Both the position numbers and the translations under genes were made by a program. The notes beneath the pieces are model-generated. The model saw only the letters and a program-made list of their open reading frames with translations. It did not search any database and had not been told where the DNA came from. From Pseudoscleropodium purum (taxonomy: Eukaryota; Streptophyta; Bryopsida; Hypnales; Brachytheciaceae), in assembly GCA_963969395.1 (NCBI GenBank), contig OZ017796.1, forward strand, positions 34,028,243 to 34,092,242: DNA of 64,000 nt, in the 5' to 3' direction. This document shows, in pieces, positions 34,263 to 47,515 of this stretch (positions are counted from its first letter, which is position 1; the number at the start of each line of letters is the position of its first letter).

Positions 34263-36600
34263 ATTCTATATAAAAGCTAGTGTGCATATACATAGATTTC
34301 ATTTGGCAAGCATTAGTGGACTTGTAGTGGATTATTGAGTAGGATGAGAAACTAGTGAATAATTGGCAAATCATCAACAAACTTGCAGCTTGCAGAGGAT
34401 CATTGAGTAGGATGAGAAACTAATTCACAAGTGATGAATATTTTCTTTATCATTGTCTCTATGGCATTCTCCTCTTTTTCTACTATTGAAAATACTTTTA
34501 AGTAGACATCCATCCAAATAATCCAACAATAAAAGGGAAAAATATTAGAACTTCTCATTTATTTAAATCAAAGAATTTTTGGAGGACTTTAGGTTTGAAA
34601 TTCTCAAAATGTTGATATCCTCCATTGTCTATCAATTAATTAGCCTATCTCGGAAAAAAGAAGTCCAATATTGTCATCATGTGAATATATGAGAGACCCC
34701 AAACCATCTACTAAAAGCTTATTACTTCACAACTATAAAGTGCCATTTGTAAAATAGTAGTCATTTAAAGCAAATGGTAGTGTTAGGTCACATTGGTGAC
34801 ACTTGACAAAATGTAGGGGATAAATTGTGAAGGATATAACTACCTTTTGTAGTATAGGTTTCTAGCATTGGTTCCTAGTTTTGTAGTGATGTAGCTTTTT
34901 GAAATTTCTAGTGGGTCATGTTTTTTTAAGTATTGATAGAGTAAAAACATTGTTGCATGTTTGTTAGGATTATGGCAAGAACTGAACATTGAGAGTGCAT
35001 TATGTTTAAACCTAGCTATAAGTTGGAATTTGAGTATTCATTCGTGTGTCTATAAGTTGGTGAGAGGGCTCTACATTAGAGTACATTTTTTTTACCTTCC
35101 TACCAAAATAGTGGTATTTGCTGGAAGAAAGATTACAAAGTATAGCAACTTTTTGAGGCTACTTTGGTAGAAGGATATACTTTGATGAGCTGAAAATGAG
35201 TGAGGAAGTAATGTCGAATTGGTCCTTGGAAATAATACCTCAAGGATAAAGCTCATGATTGTCAATATAAGGTAGTCAAACTTTAAAGTCCCTCACTCTA
35301 TATCCTTCATTTCTTTGTTGTTTATGGGTGTAATTTTTTATTTTTACATTTTACAAATGAAATAATATGTCTATTATTTGTTGTAATTTGTCAATTTTTT
35401 TCTGTGAAGACTCCAAATTACCATGAACACTTAAAGATAAAAGAAAAAAAAATTCATATCAATTACTCCCTTTGTTTTTGAAATAGACCCATGTTTCTTT
35501 TGTAAAATATAGAGGAAAGACGGGGTGTTTTCAAAAACAAAGGTAGTGCAAATCATGTTAAAAAAAAACCTTAAATTTTCATAATAGAAGTAAAATATAT
35601 TATAGAACATTGTAATATAAAGAGATTCTATGTTACTACATATTTAGAAACTTTGTTATAGATTTTGAACCTCAAATTGCACTAAAATGCTTATTTTAAG
35701 AATTATTTCAAAAACAATAAGTGAAGATAAAAATATGCTTTAGAAGCTTCATTTTGTTAGCTTCTAAAGCAAAAGATATTGTTTTAAATGTCAAAATTAA
35801 GTTTTAAGGTGAAAACTCGAAGTATTGAAATACATTGGATAGTGTACCAATTTTATGATAAACTACTTCATGTAAATCAAAATACAAATAAAATGTCTTG
35901 AACATAATTCATTAATGTAGCTAAAAGGACTAGACGTATTACAAAGGTACTTTGCCAAAAACAACGTGATTTGGGGACCAACAAGTGCATTCTTCATTCT
36001 ACATTGGTTTGGAAAGTCATCTAACGACCATGTTTTAGCCTATGTGTCCTTACAAGGTTTAAAATGTTGCAATTTCATTTCCTATAGTGACCTCATTTCA
36101 CTCTTAGTGGAACTTGCTTAGACTTATTAGGAAGTCCATGAGCACTAATCTTTAAATGAAAATGAGGATCTATCTAATTCATTGAATTTTTCCCAATCAG
36201 AGTGCATAAATTTTTTTAAATATATAATAATCAATATTGGCTTGGATAGATTTGGTTATTGTATCCAAAGTCTTTAGAGAGTCATATTTATGCAAATTTG
36301 CTATTTTATCCAAAGGTCACTCTATTGATTTATTGGTTTTGTAAACCTTTCTATTGACACAATTCTAAACTTAATTTTATCACTTTGCCAAGCACTATAG
36401 TATATGGCATTTTTTTATTCAACTCATCATCATTTGTTATGCCATGAAAATTTATTTCGCATCAAATTATCGCAAATGAAAGAAAGTAAATTAGAGTTTT
36501 GTATAGTGAGTATACCTAATTTCAATCTTGTTGTAGAATAAACCAATCTAAGTTTTGCCTCGACAATGTGAATATGAAAATCTAGGGTTGATTTTAAATA
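34263..36600. other. AT-rich intergenic DNA with a short direct repeat
   Basis: GATTATTGAGTAGGATGAGAAACTA-like words occur twice (about 34331 and 34396) in direct orientation, roughly 60 bases apart. Apart from the MITE remnant at 35466 I see no gene or element. Confidence 0.45.
35466..35541. mobile_element. Stowaway-like MITE remnant, about 75 bp
   Basis: TA-CTCCCTTTGTTTTTGAAA at the left faces TTTTCAAAAACAAAGG-TA at the right. CTCCCT termini flanked by TA mark Stowaway (Tc1/mariner) MITEs. The small size suggests an internal deletion. Confidence 0.5.
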
Positions 36601-36619
36601 CATTTGTAGCCCATAATTA

Positions 36620-38360
36620 TTTAAGTATTTAATTTTGACTTGGACATGAACAACATGCTATGGGCAATAACATCATGTTGAAGGCAATAATATTATATTA
36701 TGGTCAATAATTTTATGTTATGGATTTTCAATTTGCATTGTTTATATTCGGCTCTCCCATTTTCTTACAAATTAATGACATATTGGTATTTATGCATTTT
36801 GAAGGTTAAAATAAATTCTTTTAAGAGATTTATTTTCATATAAATTTCATTAAAACATGTTCTAATCTAGGAAAGGCTAAAATTGTATGATGATTGATTT
36901 TTAAAGAAATTATGGAAGTGAAGAAATCACCTATTTATCTTGGAATCTAATATCTTCTCGCTACACTTTGGTGATAGGGCAACATCTTTGTAGGCTAAAG
37001 TTATCTATATCTTGAGTATACAAATTAGAAAACAATCCCTATTATTGGGCACTTGATTGGGTATTTAACCATTAGTACTATAATCCCTTTTAATGTGTTA
37101 TGATCATAGCAACTACAATCAGAGTATTTATCAAAAGGATAGGCATTCATCTTCATTAGAAATTTATTGCAAAGTTTGAATGTTGGTTGAAAGGATGAGT
37201 TAAGTTTGAGAAACAATGACAAATTAATGAACTCATAATTGATATAAGGTTTGAAATTTGAAATTCAAACTTCACTAAGCTTTCTTTTCAAATTGATTTC
37301 TCATTTTACAAACCACCTTTTTTGACATGTTGAGACTTTAAATAATTCTTAAATATGTCCATCATTTTTACTAAATAGTATAGGAATGTTATGTTTCAAA
37401 ATATATTTCAAATATTATTATTATGAAATGTATTGCAAAATTCTTATTCAGTTATCATCCTAAATGATGTCCTTATGAGTGACAACATAATCAAAAATAT
37501 TGTGAATAGCTTTGTAGAGGTTCCAACAAGGCCATCCAAAGCGAAATGCATCCACCAACATGATTGAATACACTTCATTTCGGTTGGCCTTGAGGAACAA
37601 GGACAAGATGTCACAACACAATGAAGCACCTATAGGAATCGAACCCACTTTTCCAAGAAGAGATCACTTGGTGTGAACCAAGACACCAACCTTGAGTGCT
37701 TTGATACGAGTGTTGATATTCAAGAGTATTTCAACATGTGGTCACTATTATGTGTAAGACACCCCAACAGTCTTGCAATGAAGTTGAATTGTGTGGAAGG
37801 TTGTTTTTAAAACACATTATATGGTGCGATGAAGTTGAATTGTGTGGAAGGTTGTTTTTAAATCACATTATATGGTAATTAGCTACTCCAAATAGTTTTC
37901 TTGACGATGAATGAACATCTTCACTTTTAACTAAGGTAAAGAGTTACTTTACATCTCAATCCCTAAACGTCTCTACAAATCTATTACTATTGATTGTCAA
38001 TTGGAAGCTCATTCCTAATTAATGTTGAATATGTTGGAAGCATTTTCCTCTACATCATCATTTAAAAGCAAACTCATGGATGAGGGTTCTTCAATGTCAA
38101 TGATTGCATACCAAGATGATCGTGAAGCTCATATTGATAAGAGTCTAACCTAAGAATGAGCACATTTTTACGACAAGATTGATTGTCAATCAAGAAAGTT
38201 TTATTCTTTATTTTCTTTTTCACAAATAGATTGATTACAACTAAACGATGGTGATGTAAAATATTGTTACCGAACATATTATGAAAAATTGATTGAGATC
38301 AAGGATAAATTGATTGATATTGCAAATTCTCACCTCAATTTGCACAAGAAGCTTCTATCG
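36620..38360. repeat. Large dispersed repeat, copy 1
   Basis: This is collinear with 50009-51870 in the same orientation. Shared words are TATTTAATTTTGACTTGGAC, GATCACTTGGTGTGAACCAA and AAAATTGATTGAGATCAAGG. Frames are broken and no domain is recognised, so it could be a degenerate transposon body. A GGGTTCGATTCC-like box on the minus strand near 37630-37645 resembles a tRNA B box but lacks a tRNA around it. Confidence 0.75.
37778..37876. repeat. 51-bp perfect-to-near-perfect tandem duplication
   Basis: ATGAAGTTGAATTGTGTGGA starts at 37778 and again at 37829, and the units differ at one or two bases. The second copy of the large repeat (around 51366) has only one unit, so this duplication arose here after the copies separated. 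Confidence 0.8.
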
Positions 38361-38577
38361 ATTGTCAAGTTTTATTATGGCATTCTTTTGGGTGCTTACA
38401 TGCACACACTTTTCAGTCATCCTACCTTTTACTTCATCTCTGTATCAAAATGTTGGGCTCCTCAACACAAACCCTACAACACACAAACCAGATGTCGAGC
38501 ACATAGAAAACTGGACACAGTCCTTCTGAAGTGCCTTCAATCCAACAGCTGAATGCTTTCCATAGCGATATTATGAT

Positions 38578-38960
38578 AACCCACCCATTTTCAACCACCT
38601 AAGCAATTACACATATCTGGAGCATAGATTTCTTGAGTGCAGAAATTTTCCCATGTGTAGAAATAGGGTTTAGAAGGATTCCATATTTTTTCAGAATTTC
38701 ATTTCTCAAGATTTTCTTACTATAGCTTTTTTAGTTGAAGATTTTGTTCAACCTATTCTTATCATTTAGGTTTTCCTATTTCCAACCATGGGTTGGTTAG
38801 AAAAACAACCAAGACTGCAACCAATTGTAATGCACCACAAATGCATTGTAAATTGTGCCATGATTAATCTTGTGCTGATTGGAAAGAGTGTAGCCTATAT
38901 GACAGAAATGGGTCCCTGGGTCCCTGGTCAGAAATGGGTCGGCCACCATCAGTTCAATTC
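38578..38960 (+). repeat. Dispersed ~370-bp repeat G, copy 1
   Basis: This matches 46840-47160 and 47166-47513 in the same orientation and 53717-54099 inverted. Shared words are AGAAATAGGGTTTAGAAGGA, CCAACCATGGGTTGGTTAG and CATTGTAAATTGTGCCATGA-like sequence. Copy ends tend to show GGAGCCRACC or its complement, so this is probably a MITE family. Confidence 0.6.
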
Positions 38961-40284
38961 TTCAGTTCGTTTCACTTTCATTTTTGAAAGATGGAACATT
39001 TGAATGTTCAAGACCAAGGTGAGGATAATTAGAAGTGCAAAAATGACTTTTGACTCGTTACTCAAAACCTTAACCATATTTTTAAAGAGGAGTGAGGCAG
39101 CGGTTGCAAGTGTGGAAAAAGGGTTTTAATTACCATCCTGAACTCTAAAACTTCAAATACTTCCCAAGTTCAAATACTTGTCAAACAGAGTGCTCACATG
39201 TTCACTGCTGAAGGAGTGAGATAGTGCAGTCCCAATTACACTACAAATCCTGAATCATAGTTTCGAGACATTTCTAGGGTTTTTTTCGCAACAGTTGTTG
39301 CCTACCAGTGTACCTCATGAACCACAAAGACAGAAGCCTATGGATCCTTTGAAGTATCAGAAAAGGCTGCTCAAGGATGACCACCCCATGACCAGAGCTG
39401 CTGCCAAATAGTAACCTTCATGAAACGATAGGCTCCTGCAACCTGCAGACACAAACATAATCTGTTTAGGACGAGTTCCATCACGTAAATTGAACTTGGG
39501 CTGCAGTGTGAAGCTCTCCGTTGTAACCACATTTGCTACGGAGTGTTGGTCGGAGTGGGATTCTAATAGAAGAATAAAGAGTTCCAACTGAGTAGGCTTC
39601 ATTGACCTCGAAAGCAAATGCCTCCTTTGAAGTTTGATGAGTTTCTGTAGGGTTCACTTGCGTGCATGTGAATGACAAATTCAGAGCGAGCAAATGTAAC
39701 ATCAACTATAGAATTCTACGAGTTCACCCAAAAAAATTTAAGCTTTTCGAAGTCATGCTAGAGTCTTGTTCCAACAAGAGTCATCGTGTGTAGCGTTAAC
39801 TATCTAAGACTATGTGACGTAGTCAGTGGAACTCTTTATTTATAATGGTCTGAGGACTTATGTTATACCTCTTCTTCTGAGCTTTTCGAAACCAAAAGGT
39901 GACTTGCAAAAGGTTCCTGAAGTTCAATGACTCTTCACAGGCTCAAACCACAAGGATGGAGGCTATGCATTTGCAAAAGCTTTATCTACTAGGAAGTGTG
40001 AGGAAGTTCGAGCAAACCAGTGCTCCTCGAAAACCAACATTGTGCTACAATCTGTAGTCACAGAACCTTTCATGGCTCCTAAACCGACATTTATTGGTGT
40101 GTTTTCTGGAACCATTATTAAACCAGCTAGTAGAAACACTAGCCACATACACAAGAGAACAGACCCCACACGACATGAGAAACTTAATTAGACCAGTTGG
40201 GGGTCTTTGGAGTATGTTTCTCCAGTATTTGCAGTTAGTGTTTCGACAAGTGTTAAATTAAGAAACAAAATACTAAAATATCTT
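38961..40284. other. 3' region of the EGF-like gene, no separate gene seen
   Basis: On the minus strand 40190-40080 encodes a hydrophobic run VGSVLLCMWLVFLLAGLIMV. It could be an alternative membrane or GPI-signal exon of the upstream EGF-like gene, but no splice junction makes this convincing. Confidence 0.3.
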
Positions 40285-42619
40285 CTACTTGGTCCCAATT
40301 ATTAGAAGATCAGAGAGGGAGTGACCTGCACTAGTAGAGGGACTAGAGCCTCCAGACTGAGATGGCGCAGGAGGAGACTGAGCCGGAGGTATACCTGCAT
40401 TTGCTGTTTGATTCACTGCTGGTGGGCTTGGCGGTGGAGGTGAAGGTGGTGAGCCTGGCAACGTTATATTCAAGTTTTGGCAACTTCCGTTAATCTCACC
40501 TGCATATCAAAACCCACAAACCCCAATTTCGTGAGATTGGTGGAATTTCACAACATCGGCACTTTCAGGGCGAGCAGCCTAAAACGTAAATCGTTGCCCG
40601 TCTTGATTTCTAAAGCTCTGTGTACATCAATGAAGCTTGCAGAGTGTATACTTTGCACATTTATTTCGTGTTGAGGTGAGCATAGATTGCAATAACATAA
40701 ATGTCAATAGATCAAGTGTTTTCACACTTGGCAGCAATCAAAGTTCACCGATGCGGTTAAATGGAACTTCTAAAGTCTCTGCTCTGCTTTAATCATTGAA
40801 TCATAGAGTCTACCTTTGAAGATAAATCACCAACGACAACACTCTCGATCTAACCATGTGGTTTGGTTAGTAAATCCCATCTATTCCAACAAACTCTTCA
40901 TTCTCGTCGGTCTTAGGACCGTACTTGTTGCTGTTCTAATCTTATAATCTCTTTATGGGGTTTTCAACAAAGAGGAGATTTAGAGTAGGTTTGATGACTT
41001 ACAATGGTTAACGCAGAAGCCAGCGGTCATGTTGAGCACATTTGCATAACCAGGGTCACAAACGCACTTGAATGTGGGAATAAGACTGTTCTCCATGCTT
41101 GTGATTACACATTTCCCATGTCCGCAAATCCCAGGCACCAAGCATGCTGGAGACCACAGGTTAAACCCTCTTTAATGTCACCTTCTCGAATATCACATCC
41201 TCTGTTCTGTCACCAAATCCTAGGGAACAGACTGACCTAAATTTAACCTCACTTTGCACTCACTTTCGCACTTCGATATGTCACCACAAACGTTGCATTC
41301 AAAATTAGTAATAATAGGAGTTTGACAAGTATGAAAAAGAAATCGAAGCACTTTTCACATTCCCACAATCTCAAATATCACGGTTGAATGCTACACTACT
41401 GATTGTAAAAATGTTAAAAAGCTTCAATCATCTAATCACATGCATTTTAATAACAAATATGTCGGTTAATTTCACAACCCAAGTGAAAAAAATACAAAAA
41501 AACAAAAGAAGAGCTATTGTATTGAAGCTCACCGCTGGAATTAGCAGATGATATGGGTGCACTAGGGCCTGGAGCTGGAGCTGGGGATTTCCCAGCGCAG
41601 TTGAGATTCAAACTGCCTGACACAAGTAACAACCAAATCAGTAATCTTCATGTTTGCACTAATGAAGAAATTCTACGAATGTTGTAGACCAAATTTCGAT
41701 TTCCAAAATGTAATATAACCACCCATCAAACATACATCTTTTTCACTTACAATTTGGAACATTGCACGGGAGTGAGGGTATTTCCAGGAAAGGAATGACT
41801 TTCGCAAGAGTCGACCATCCGGAATAGCACTCGCAAGTGTAAGGAAACAAGACACTGACTAAGGGGTTGTCATTGGGAACACAAGTGCCTTGCATGCAAT
41901 CTGCTTTTGCGCATGAATCATTGGACCCAAAACCTGTCATGGAATCAAACAAAGGTTTAGGGTTTAGACCAGATATTCAGCTCACTCCACACCACTATAT
42001 CCTAAAGATTTAGGGTTTCAGAGGTTAACAACTGCATAACATTCTACCTCTACCCATTTAGAGTGACAACAAAAGAATATTATATCTCTAGCTACTTATT
42101 GTGCAGAATGTCTTGATTTGCTTGATCAACGTATGAGGAATTCCAAGTTGATACTCCCTCCATCTCGAAATTAGTGTCCGCAGTGTTTTTGGAAACATTG
42201 GATAACAATTTCTTTGATTATATTGAGAGAAGCATAAATTCAGAAGGGTCCAAATTTTACATCATCAAAATCATTGAAGAAGATTGCATGTGTTCATTTG
42301 AAACCTAAATAGAATTGAACAGGTAAAAAGCCTCCACATGACCTACTGAAAACAACTTATTAAAATATTAAAACAATTAGGTTCAATTAGGACAACTATT
42401 TCAGGATGGAGGGAGTATTTGCAAATTTGAGACTCAATTGCATCAACCAGAGTATGATTCTTGGAAAAGCATGATAACAGAACAAAAACAAGTTCGTAGT
42501 GTTGTCAAACCTAAGAAGCTGAACTCTTCTCTGCCAGCTTTGGGACTCTGCGCAGCACTTGCAAGATCTGAAGCGAAGAATACCAGAAACACTATCCAAG
42601 TGTTGAGTTGCTTCCCCAT
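40285..42619 (-). CDS. Secreted EGF-like two-module protein with proline-rich tail
   Basis: There are five exons on the minus strand: 42619-42511, 41933-41751, 41616-41533, 41146-41003 and 40499-40285. They join to 244 residues, and every intron is GT-AG and phase 1. Residues 1-22 (MGKQLNTWIVFLVFFASDLA) are a signal peptide. Exon 2 carries a Cys-rich module (GSNDSCAKADCMQGTCVPND, later YTCECYSGW, PCNVPNC). Exon 3 is a PAPAPGP linker. Exon 4 carries a second module (CLVPGICGHGKCV, CVCDPGYANVLN). Exon 5 ends the Cys pattern with CEINGSCQNLNITLPG and continues as a Pro/Ser-rich tail. Plants have a small family of secreted or GPI-anchored EGF-like proteins with this layout, of unclear function. 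An in-frame ATG 75 bases upstream would lengthen the N-terminus but spoil the signal peptide. No strong GPI signal is seen in the predicted tail. Confidence 0.85.
42154..42415. mobile_element. Stowaway-type MITE in intron 1 of the EGF-like gene
   Basis: TA precedes CTCCCTCCATCTCGAAATTA on the left. On the right GGATGGAGGGAG is followed by TA, and the inner parts of both ends are complementary. TA target, CTCCCTCC ends and 262-base length are classic for Stowaway (Tc1/mariner) MITEs. It sits wholly within the intron, so it does not alter the product. Confidence 0.9.
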
Positions 42620-43544
42620 ATCTTTCAATGACTTTTTAGTCCTGCTGCTATATCTAGAATAGAAGAGGGAAAACAGCTTAGAGATTAATTTCACTCTAAC
42701 AACAATTCAGACCTCCTTTCACCTGGCATGAAATTTAAAACGAAAACTTTGAAATTGATCCAATGGTCGTTAACTATGTATCCAATTTATCGATTACTTG
42801 CTTTGGCAATTGGATCAAGGGAAGCGACTATGTGCAGAAATGTACACGTGTGAAGTCTGCACTCGCTGTAAGAAACATCTGGCTATTGGAAGAATTGGAA
42901 GTCCAGCTATTCAAATGTGTCTATAACCCATCCAGATATATTGATAGAACTCCCTCATAATGTTATTGTTATTGGACAATTTGAGACTCAATCTTTTGAA
43001 CTATTCACAGATGCCAAGGATTACAATTGTATATTACATGACTAGACTCTCGGTGTTGAAGACCATTTTAAAACTTACAGCACAAAATGAGTTTCATGTT
43101 TCTCAGTGCTATTACTTAGCATTAATTCATTGGTGGTAACTGATATTGATCGTTTTCATTGATTGATTGTCTATATCCTGATATACCGAGCTTTGACACT
43201 GTAATTTGTTGCCCCAAAACCTCACTTTCACTTGTAAAACCTCTTGAGTAGACTAAGACATACCTCGTGACAGTTGCTTACAATAGACCAGCTTGCAATG
43301 AATCAGATTCCATCCAATTTCCACTCCAAGTGCTCCCTCAGTCAATCTGAAGCTGATACATGAATTAAAGAAGTCAGCGAAGTGAAATTGTGCATACTTC
43401 GTCATTTTTAACTGAAAAATTTCCAATTTTATGAATGTTCTTCAGCTAAGTAGCAACAAAAAGCACAAGATTGTCGCTCTTCAACACTACTGAGCTTCAA
43501 CTGTCTCCAAGAGCAAACACACTCGATCACGAAAAAGGGTCGAA

Positions 43545-44150
43545 TTTGAGGTACAGAGCTCTACTTCATCTTCCTTGCAGAACCTCATTAAACAAACCTA
43601 CGGCAGCTAAATTATGTCTCCCAAATCCCCACCTGGAAGTTTAAAACACCATAAACATCACGAAAAGGCCCAAAAACACAAATCCTACAGCAATTTTCAA
43701 GCTACCTCTGCTGCCACCACAAACCTCCAACTTGGACACTGGAATTGACTCAGCAATCACGTAAACGAGGACCAAATTCATCTTCCTCGCAGAACCTCAT
43801 TAAAACAAACTTACGGAAGCTAAATTATGTCTCCCAAAAACCCCACCTGGAAGTTTAAAACAACATAAACATCACAAAAAGACCCAAACAACACAATCCT
43901 ACTTAAGCTACAGCAATTTCCAAGCTGCCTCTGCTGCCACTACAAACCTCCAACTCAGACATTGGAGTTGACTCGGCAATCGATCACGTACACAAGTAAA
44001 GGATCAAATTTACAGCAAATTCTCAGCCCAAGCTGTGGCGGTTTCAGCACTAAATTACCTCACAAAACGACTTCGGCTGCCACTGCAAAGCTCCTATGCT
44101 GCAAAACTCCCACCTGGACGTTGGATTTGACAGAGCAATCACGAACAAGG
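43545..44150. repeat. ~212-bp tandem duplication (two full units and a partial third)
   Basis: AGAACCTCATTAAA occurs at 43579 and 43791, a period of 212 bases. Each unit continues with GCTAAATTATGTCTCCCAAA, CCCCACCTGGAAGTTTAAAA and CCACTACAAACCTCCAACT-like sequence. A shorter third unit is recognisable at 44070-44150. It lies upstream of the EGF-like gene. Confidence 0.75.
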
Positions 44151-44299
44151 GGCCAAATTCGCAGCAAATTTGCCGTACAAGCTCTGACGGTTTGCCGCTA
44201 CAAAGCTCCTGGTTGGCAACGGGGGTTAAGTTACAAGGCTGCTGCAGGGCCCTGGCTCATGAGAAGCGGAGCAGTGGACGTGGCAGAGAAGTAAGTAAA

Positions 44300-45536
44300 G
44301 CATGAGTAATTAATGTATGTGGTTGCATTTATGGCGGCTTGAGTAGGCCATCAAGTTCCTGGGGAACGTCATTCAATAACTGTCACCAACTCAGTCACAC
44401 ACCATCAACTCGACTTCTGAACTCCCAGTTCACTGAATTTCACCAAATCGATGGCGGACATTTGGAAAATCATATCTATAACATTATAGATATGTCAGAA
44501 TGGAAGATTATGAATCCTTTTGGGTAAGGTATGCACACCCACTAATTACAAGCACCGGCTAATTACAATTGAGCATATTTGTTATTTTTTGTTAAATATG
44601 CTTTATTTTTCATGGATCGTATTAGCAATTGAAAGAGGATTTCGACATACTTTAGCATGCATTATTTGGACACTATATGAGTAAGTTATGAATTTATAAA
44701 GTATTGTCTCCAAGTGCACTGCTCTTGTTGAATGACTCTTATGTTTTGAATGTGTACATTAGTCTCACGATTGCAACCATTATATTCACATAGCCAATGC
44801 AAAAGTGGTGTCTTTGGTGAACATTGATAGTATTGTAGTTGAGACATGCATTTGCTTACTATTAAGGATTTGACAACTTTTAAATTATTTAGCCTTTGCT
44901 TATTTACTTTAGAAAAGTTGACTTACTTCTTAATGTTATGACACTCCATTTGACCCTCTTGTATCTATAATGTGTTTGCATCTAAAAATGGTAACCATAG
45001 CTAGCCATAAAGAGTTATTGAAACTAAAATGCCCTTTTATACAAAGATCCAAATTTTCAAAGGGGTGCAAACTTTTAAGAATTTTTTATTAGTTAGATTA
45101 AAAAAAAAATTGGATGTAATTTACTTTGATGCATCAATTTCTTTTTGGAAAGGGGGGCTTTGTAGAATTAGTTATGAATTTTTTTAATTGAAAGGGCAAA
45201 GATAATTGAAAATGTCCCTACAATGAAATTTTTACTATTGTTATATTAGAAACTCCAATGTGTATTCTTGTATCAGAGAACACTTTTAGAGTGAGAACAA
45301 TTTTATCACACCCCACCATATTATTACCGGCAAGCTATAAATAATGAAAACATTTTTCTATGTTGAAGTTTGTATTTGTATGAGAAATATAATAAATACT
45401 TGGAAATGTTAGATGCTTCACAAGTAACTATCTTCAAATCAATTCCCCTCATATACTTCCATGATGAATGTAAAATTCAATCTAAACCATTGTTCTCATA
45501 TGATAATTAATAAATTTCTTAAAGAATATGTAACCC
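44300..45536. other. AT-rich intergenic DNA
   Basis: No gene is recognised. A stretch at 44620-44690 resembles 15660-15760 downstream of COX6a exon 2 (TATTAGCAATTGRAAGA), probably an old dispersed repeat. Confidence 0.4.
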
Positions 45537-46408
45537 TTAACCCTCAAAGGACTAGTCTTTTAAATTTCTAACAACAAAATAATGTAAATATATCTAGAGT
45601 TAGCAAAAATGCATCAATTTTTCATCCATCCATTTTTTTGAAGAGTCTTATGTTGGTTCTTTAACATTTGTATGATATAGATTACCAAGATTTTACTTTG
45701 CAAATACTCTATAATTCAAAGGATTTTAGTAGGTTTGGCCTCAAAAGTATTTTTTTTAGTTCAAAAAATGACCCTTCAAAAATGAATTGAATAAAATAAA
45801 AAAATAAAAATCTTCAAGAATCATTCTAATTAGAATTTCACATTTTGAACTTAAAGGAAAAAAATTCTTGTAAAAATTAAAAATATTCAATCTACAATCA
45901 ATTTCAAAAGGAATTTTCAATTTTTGGCTTCAAACATTACTAAAAAATATTGGTTTGTGTACTATACTAAAGTAGTGAAATGAAGTTGCCCCTCACTAAT
46001 TTCTTGACATTTTACACTTTATAACAAACCATATAATATTTTGCCAAAAGGAATATCATCTTTTTGATAGTAGTTAGTAATGGGTGAATGGATGCAATAA
46101 ATAGTATCAAGTATATTATTGAAAGCGTCATATGCCCCTCCACATAGAGAAGCAATGAGTTACAAGGTAACTAAAGTAACTTTTCTGAGTCAAGCAACCT
46201 AATTATCAAGGCAACCTAATTTCACTATTCTATATTTTTTATGTACTGTAGTTGATCTACCCATATGGATATGATCGATGGATCATATTTTACACCTATT
46301 TTGGAGAGGCATCATTGAAATTCTTCTTCTAAGATGAATTGCATTTTATAATCCATCTTCACAGTTTTAGAAATTTGAACTACCCGCCTCGTTGGTTCTT
46401 TAGGAGTT
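45537..46408 (+). mobile_element. TTAA-type (piggyBac-like) element E, degenerate
   Basis: TTAA at 45537-45540 is followed by CCCTCAAAGGACTAG. The other end reads GTTGGTTCTTTAGGAG followed by TTCC. The interior keeps family words such as ATAGATTACCAAGATTTTAC. It is more decayed than C2 and has no coding capacity. Confidence 0.5.
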
Positions 46409-46839
46409 CCCCCCTGAGTGCCCGAGCACCTCAAACATGGCCTCTCCAGATTGAAAGATGTCCTTGTTTGACTATTATAATCTTTTCAACGGCATGTGTC
46501 CTGTTCTCTTAAGCTCTGGGCTTGTCTCCACTGCCAATCAGTACGGCCAGTTTATGTGAATCTCTAACTTTTTAGGCCATAGTTTAATAATTGGAATGAA
46601 TTGAGAAGGGTCTGCCGTGGATCTGCGGTCCTTTTGTTGTCCAGTTCCTGAGCAAATAAAGTGAATTTACTGCACCGGGGCCTTCCAATGGCTGTGCTCC
46701 AGCGAATCCTCCCGGACTGTCCGTTCTTCGTGGAAGCAGGCCTTGGTCGGTTTTCCAAGCTTTTAAGGAATTCAGCATAGCTGCACTCAGGGTGTATTCA
46801 GGGAAAATATTTTTCCCGTGTAGGGAAATTGATTTAAGA

Positions 46840-47513
46840 AGGATTAAAAAAAAAAAAATTTACATTTTTTTTGGTTCAAATTGAAATTATTTGGAATTTT
46901 TTTCTTGAAGATTCTCTGCAACCTATTCTTGTTCTGTAGGCTGCTGTAATTCCAACCATAGGTTGGTTACAAAATTGATGTAAGCGATAATTATGTACAT
47001 GCCATGATCATTCTATGCTTTCAATGTACACTTCTTGGACATTTTTGCAACTCCTACAAGTCCTACCGTATGTGGGTTGTAATGTAAACAAAGCTATGAT
47101 TGAAAATAGACCAACCTATACAATGGAAATGAGGGAGGTGGTCGGAAATGGGTTGCCTTGCTCTATGGGAGCCGATCCATTTTCCAACTTTTAAGTAATT
47201 ATGAGTATGTGGAGTGCGAATTTCCTGAGTGTAGAAAGTTTCCTTGATGTAGAAATAGAGTTTAGAAGGATAATATAATTTTTCAAAAAATTTTAACTCA
47301 AAATATAGTCATCAAAAGTTTTCTAGTTGAATTGTATAATATGACTTATACTAGTCATATAGACTTTTATGTTTCCAGCCATGGGGGGCGGGGGGCGGGG
47401 GGGGGGGATGAATCAATCAAGGGCTAGTTGCAATATTGAGAGCTTAACAACCAATGATAATGCGTCACAACTTCACAAAAAGAAATTAGTATATAGGTTG
47501 GGAATGGAGGTGT
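46840..47513 (+). repeat. Repeat G, two adjacent copies
   Basis: The first copy (about 46840-47160) contains CCAACCATAGGTTGGTTA and ends AAATGGGTTGCC. The second (about 47166-47513) starts GGGAGCCGATCCATTTTCC and contains GAAATAGAGTTTAGAAGGAT. A G-rich run with a CGGGGG core lies at 47383-47408 inside the second copy. Element D follows directly. Confidence 0.55.
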
Positions 47514-47515
47514 GA

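Noticed and set aside
37600..37700. Possible tRNA or tRNA-derived SINE (GGGTTCGATTCC on the minus strand)
   Set aside because: Only a B-box-like word is present. No acceptor or anticodon stem can be folded, and copy 2 of the repeat (about 51230) lacks the box.
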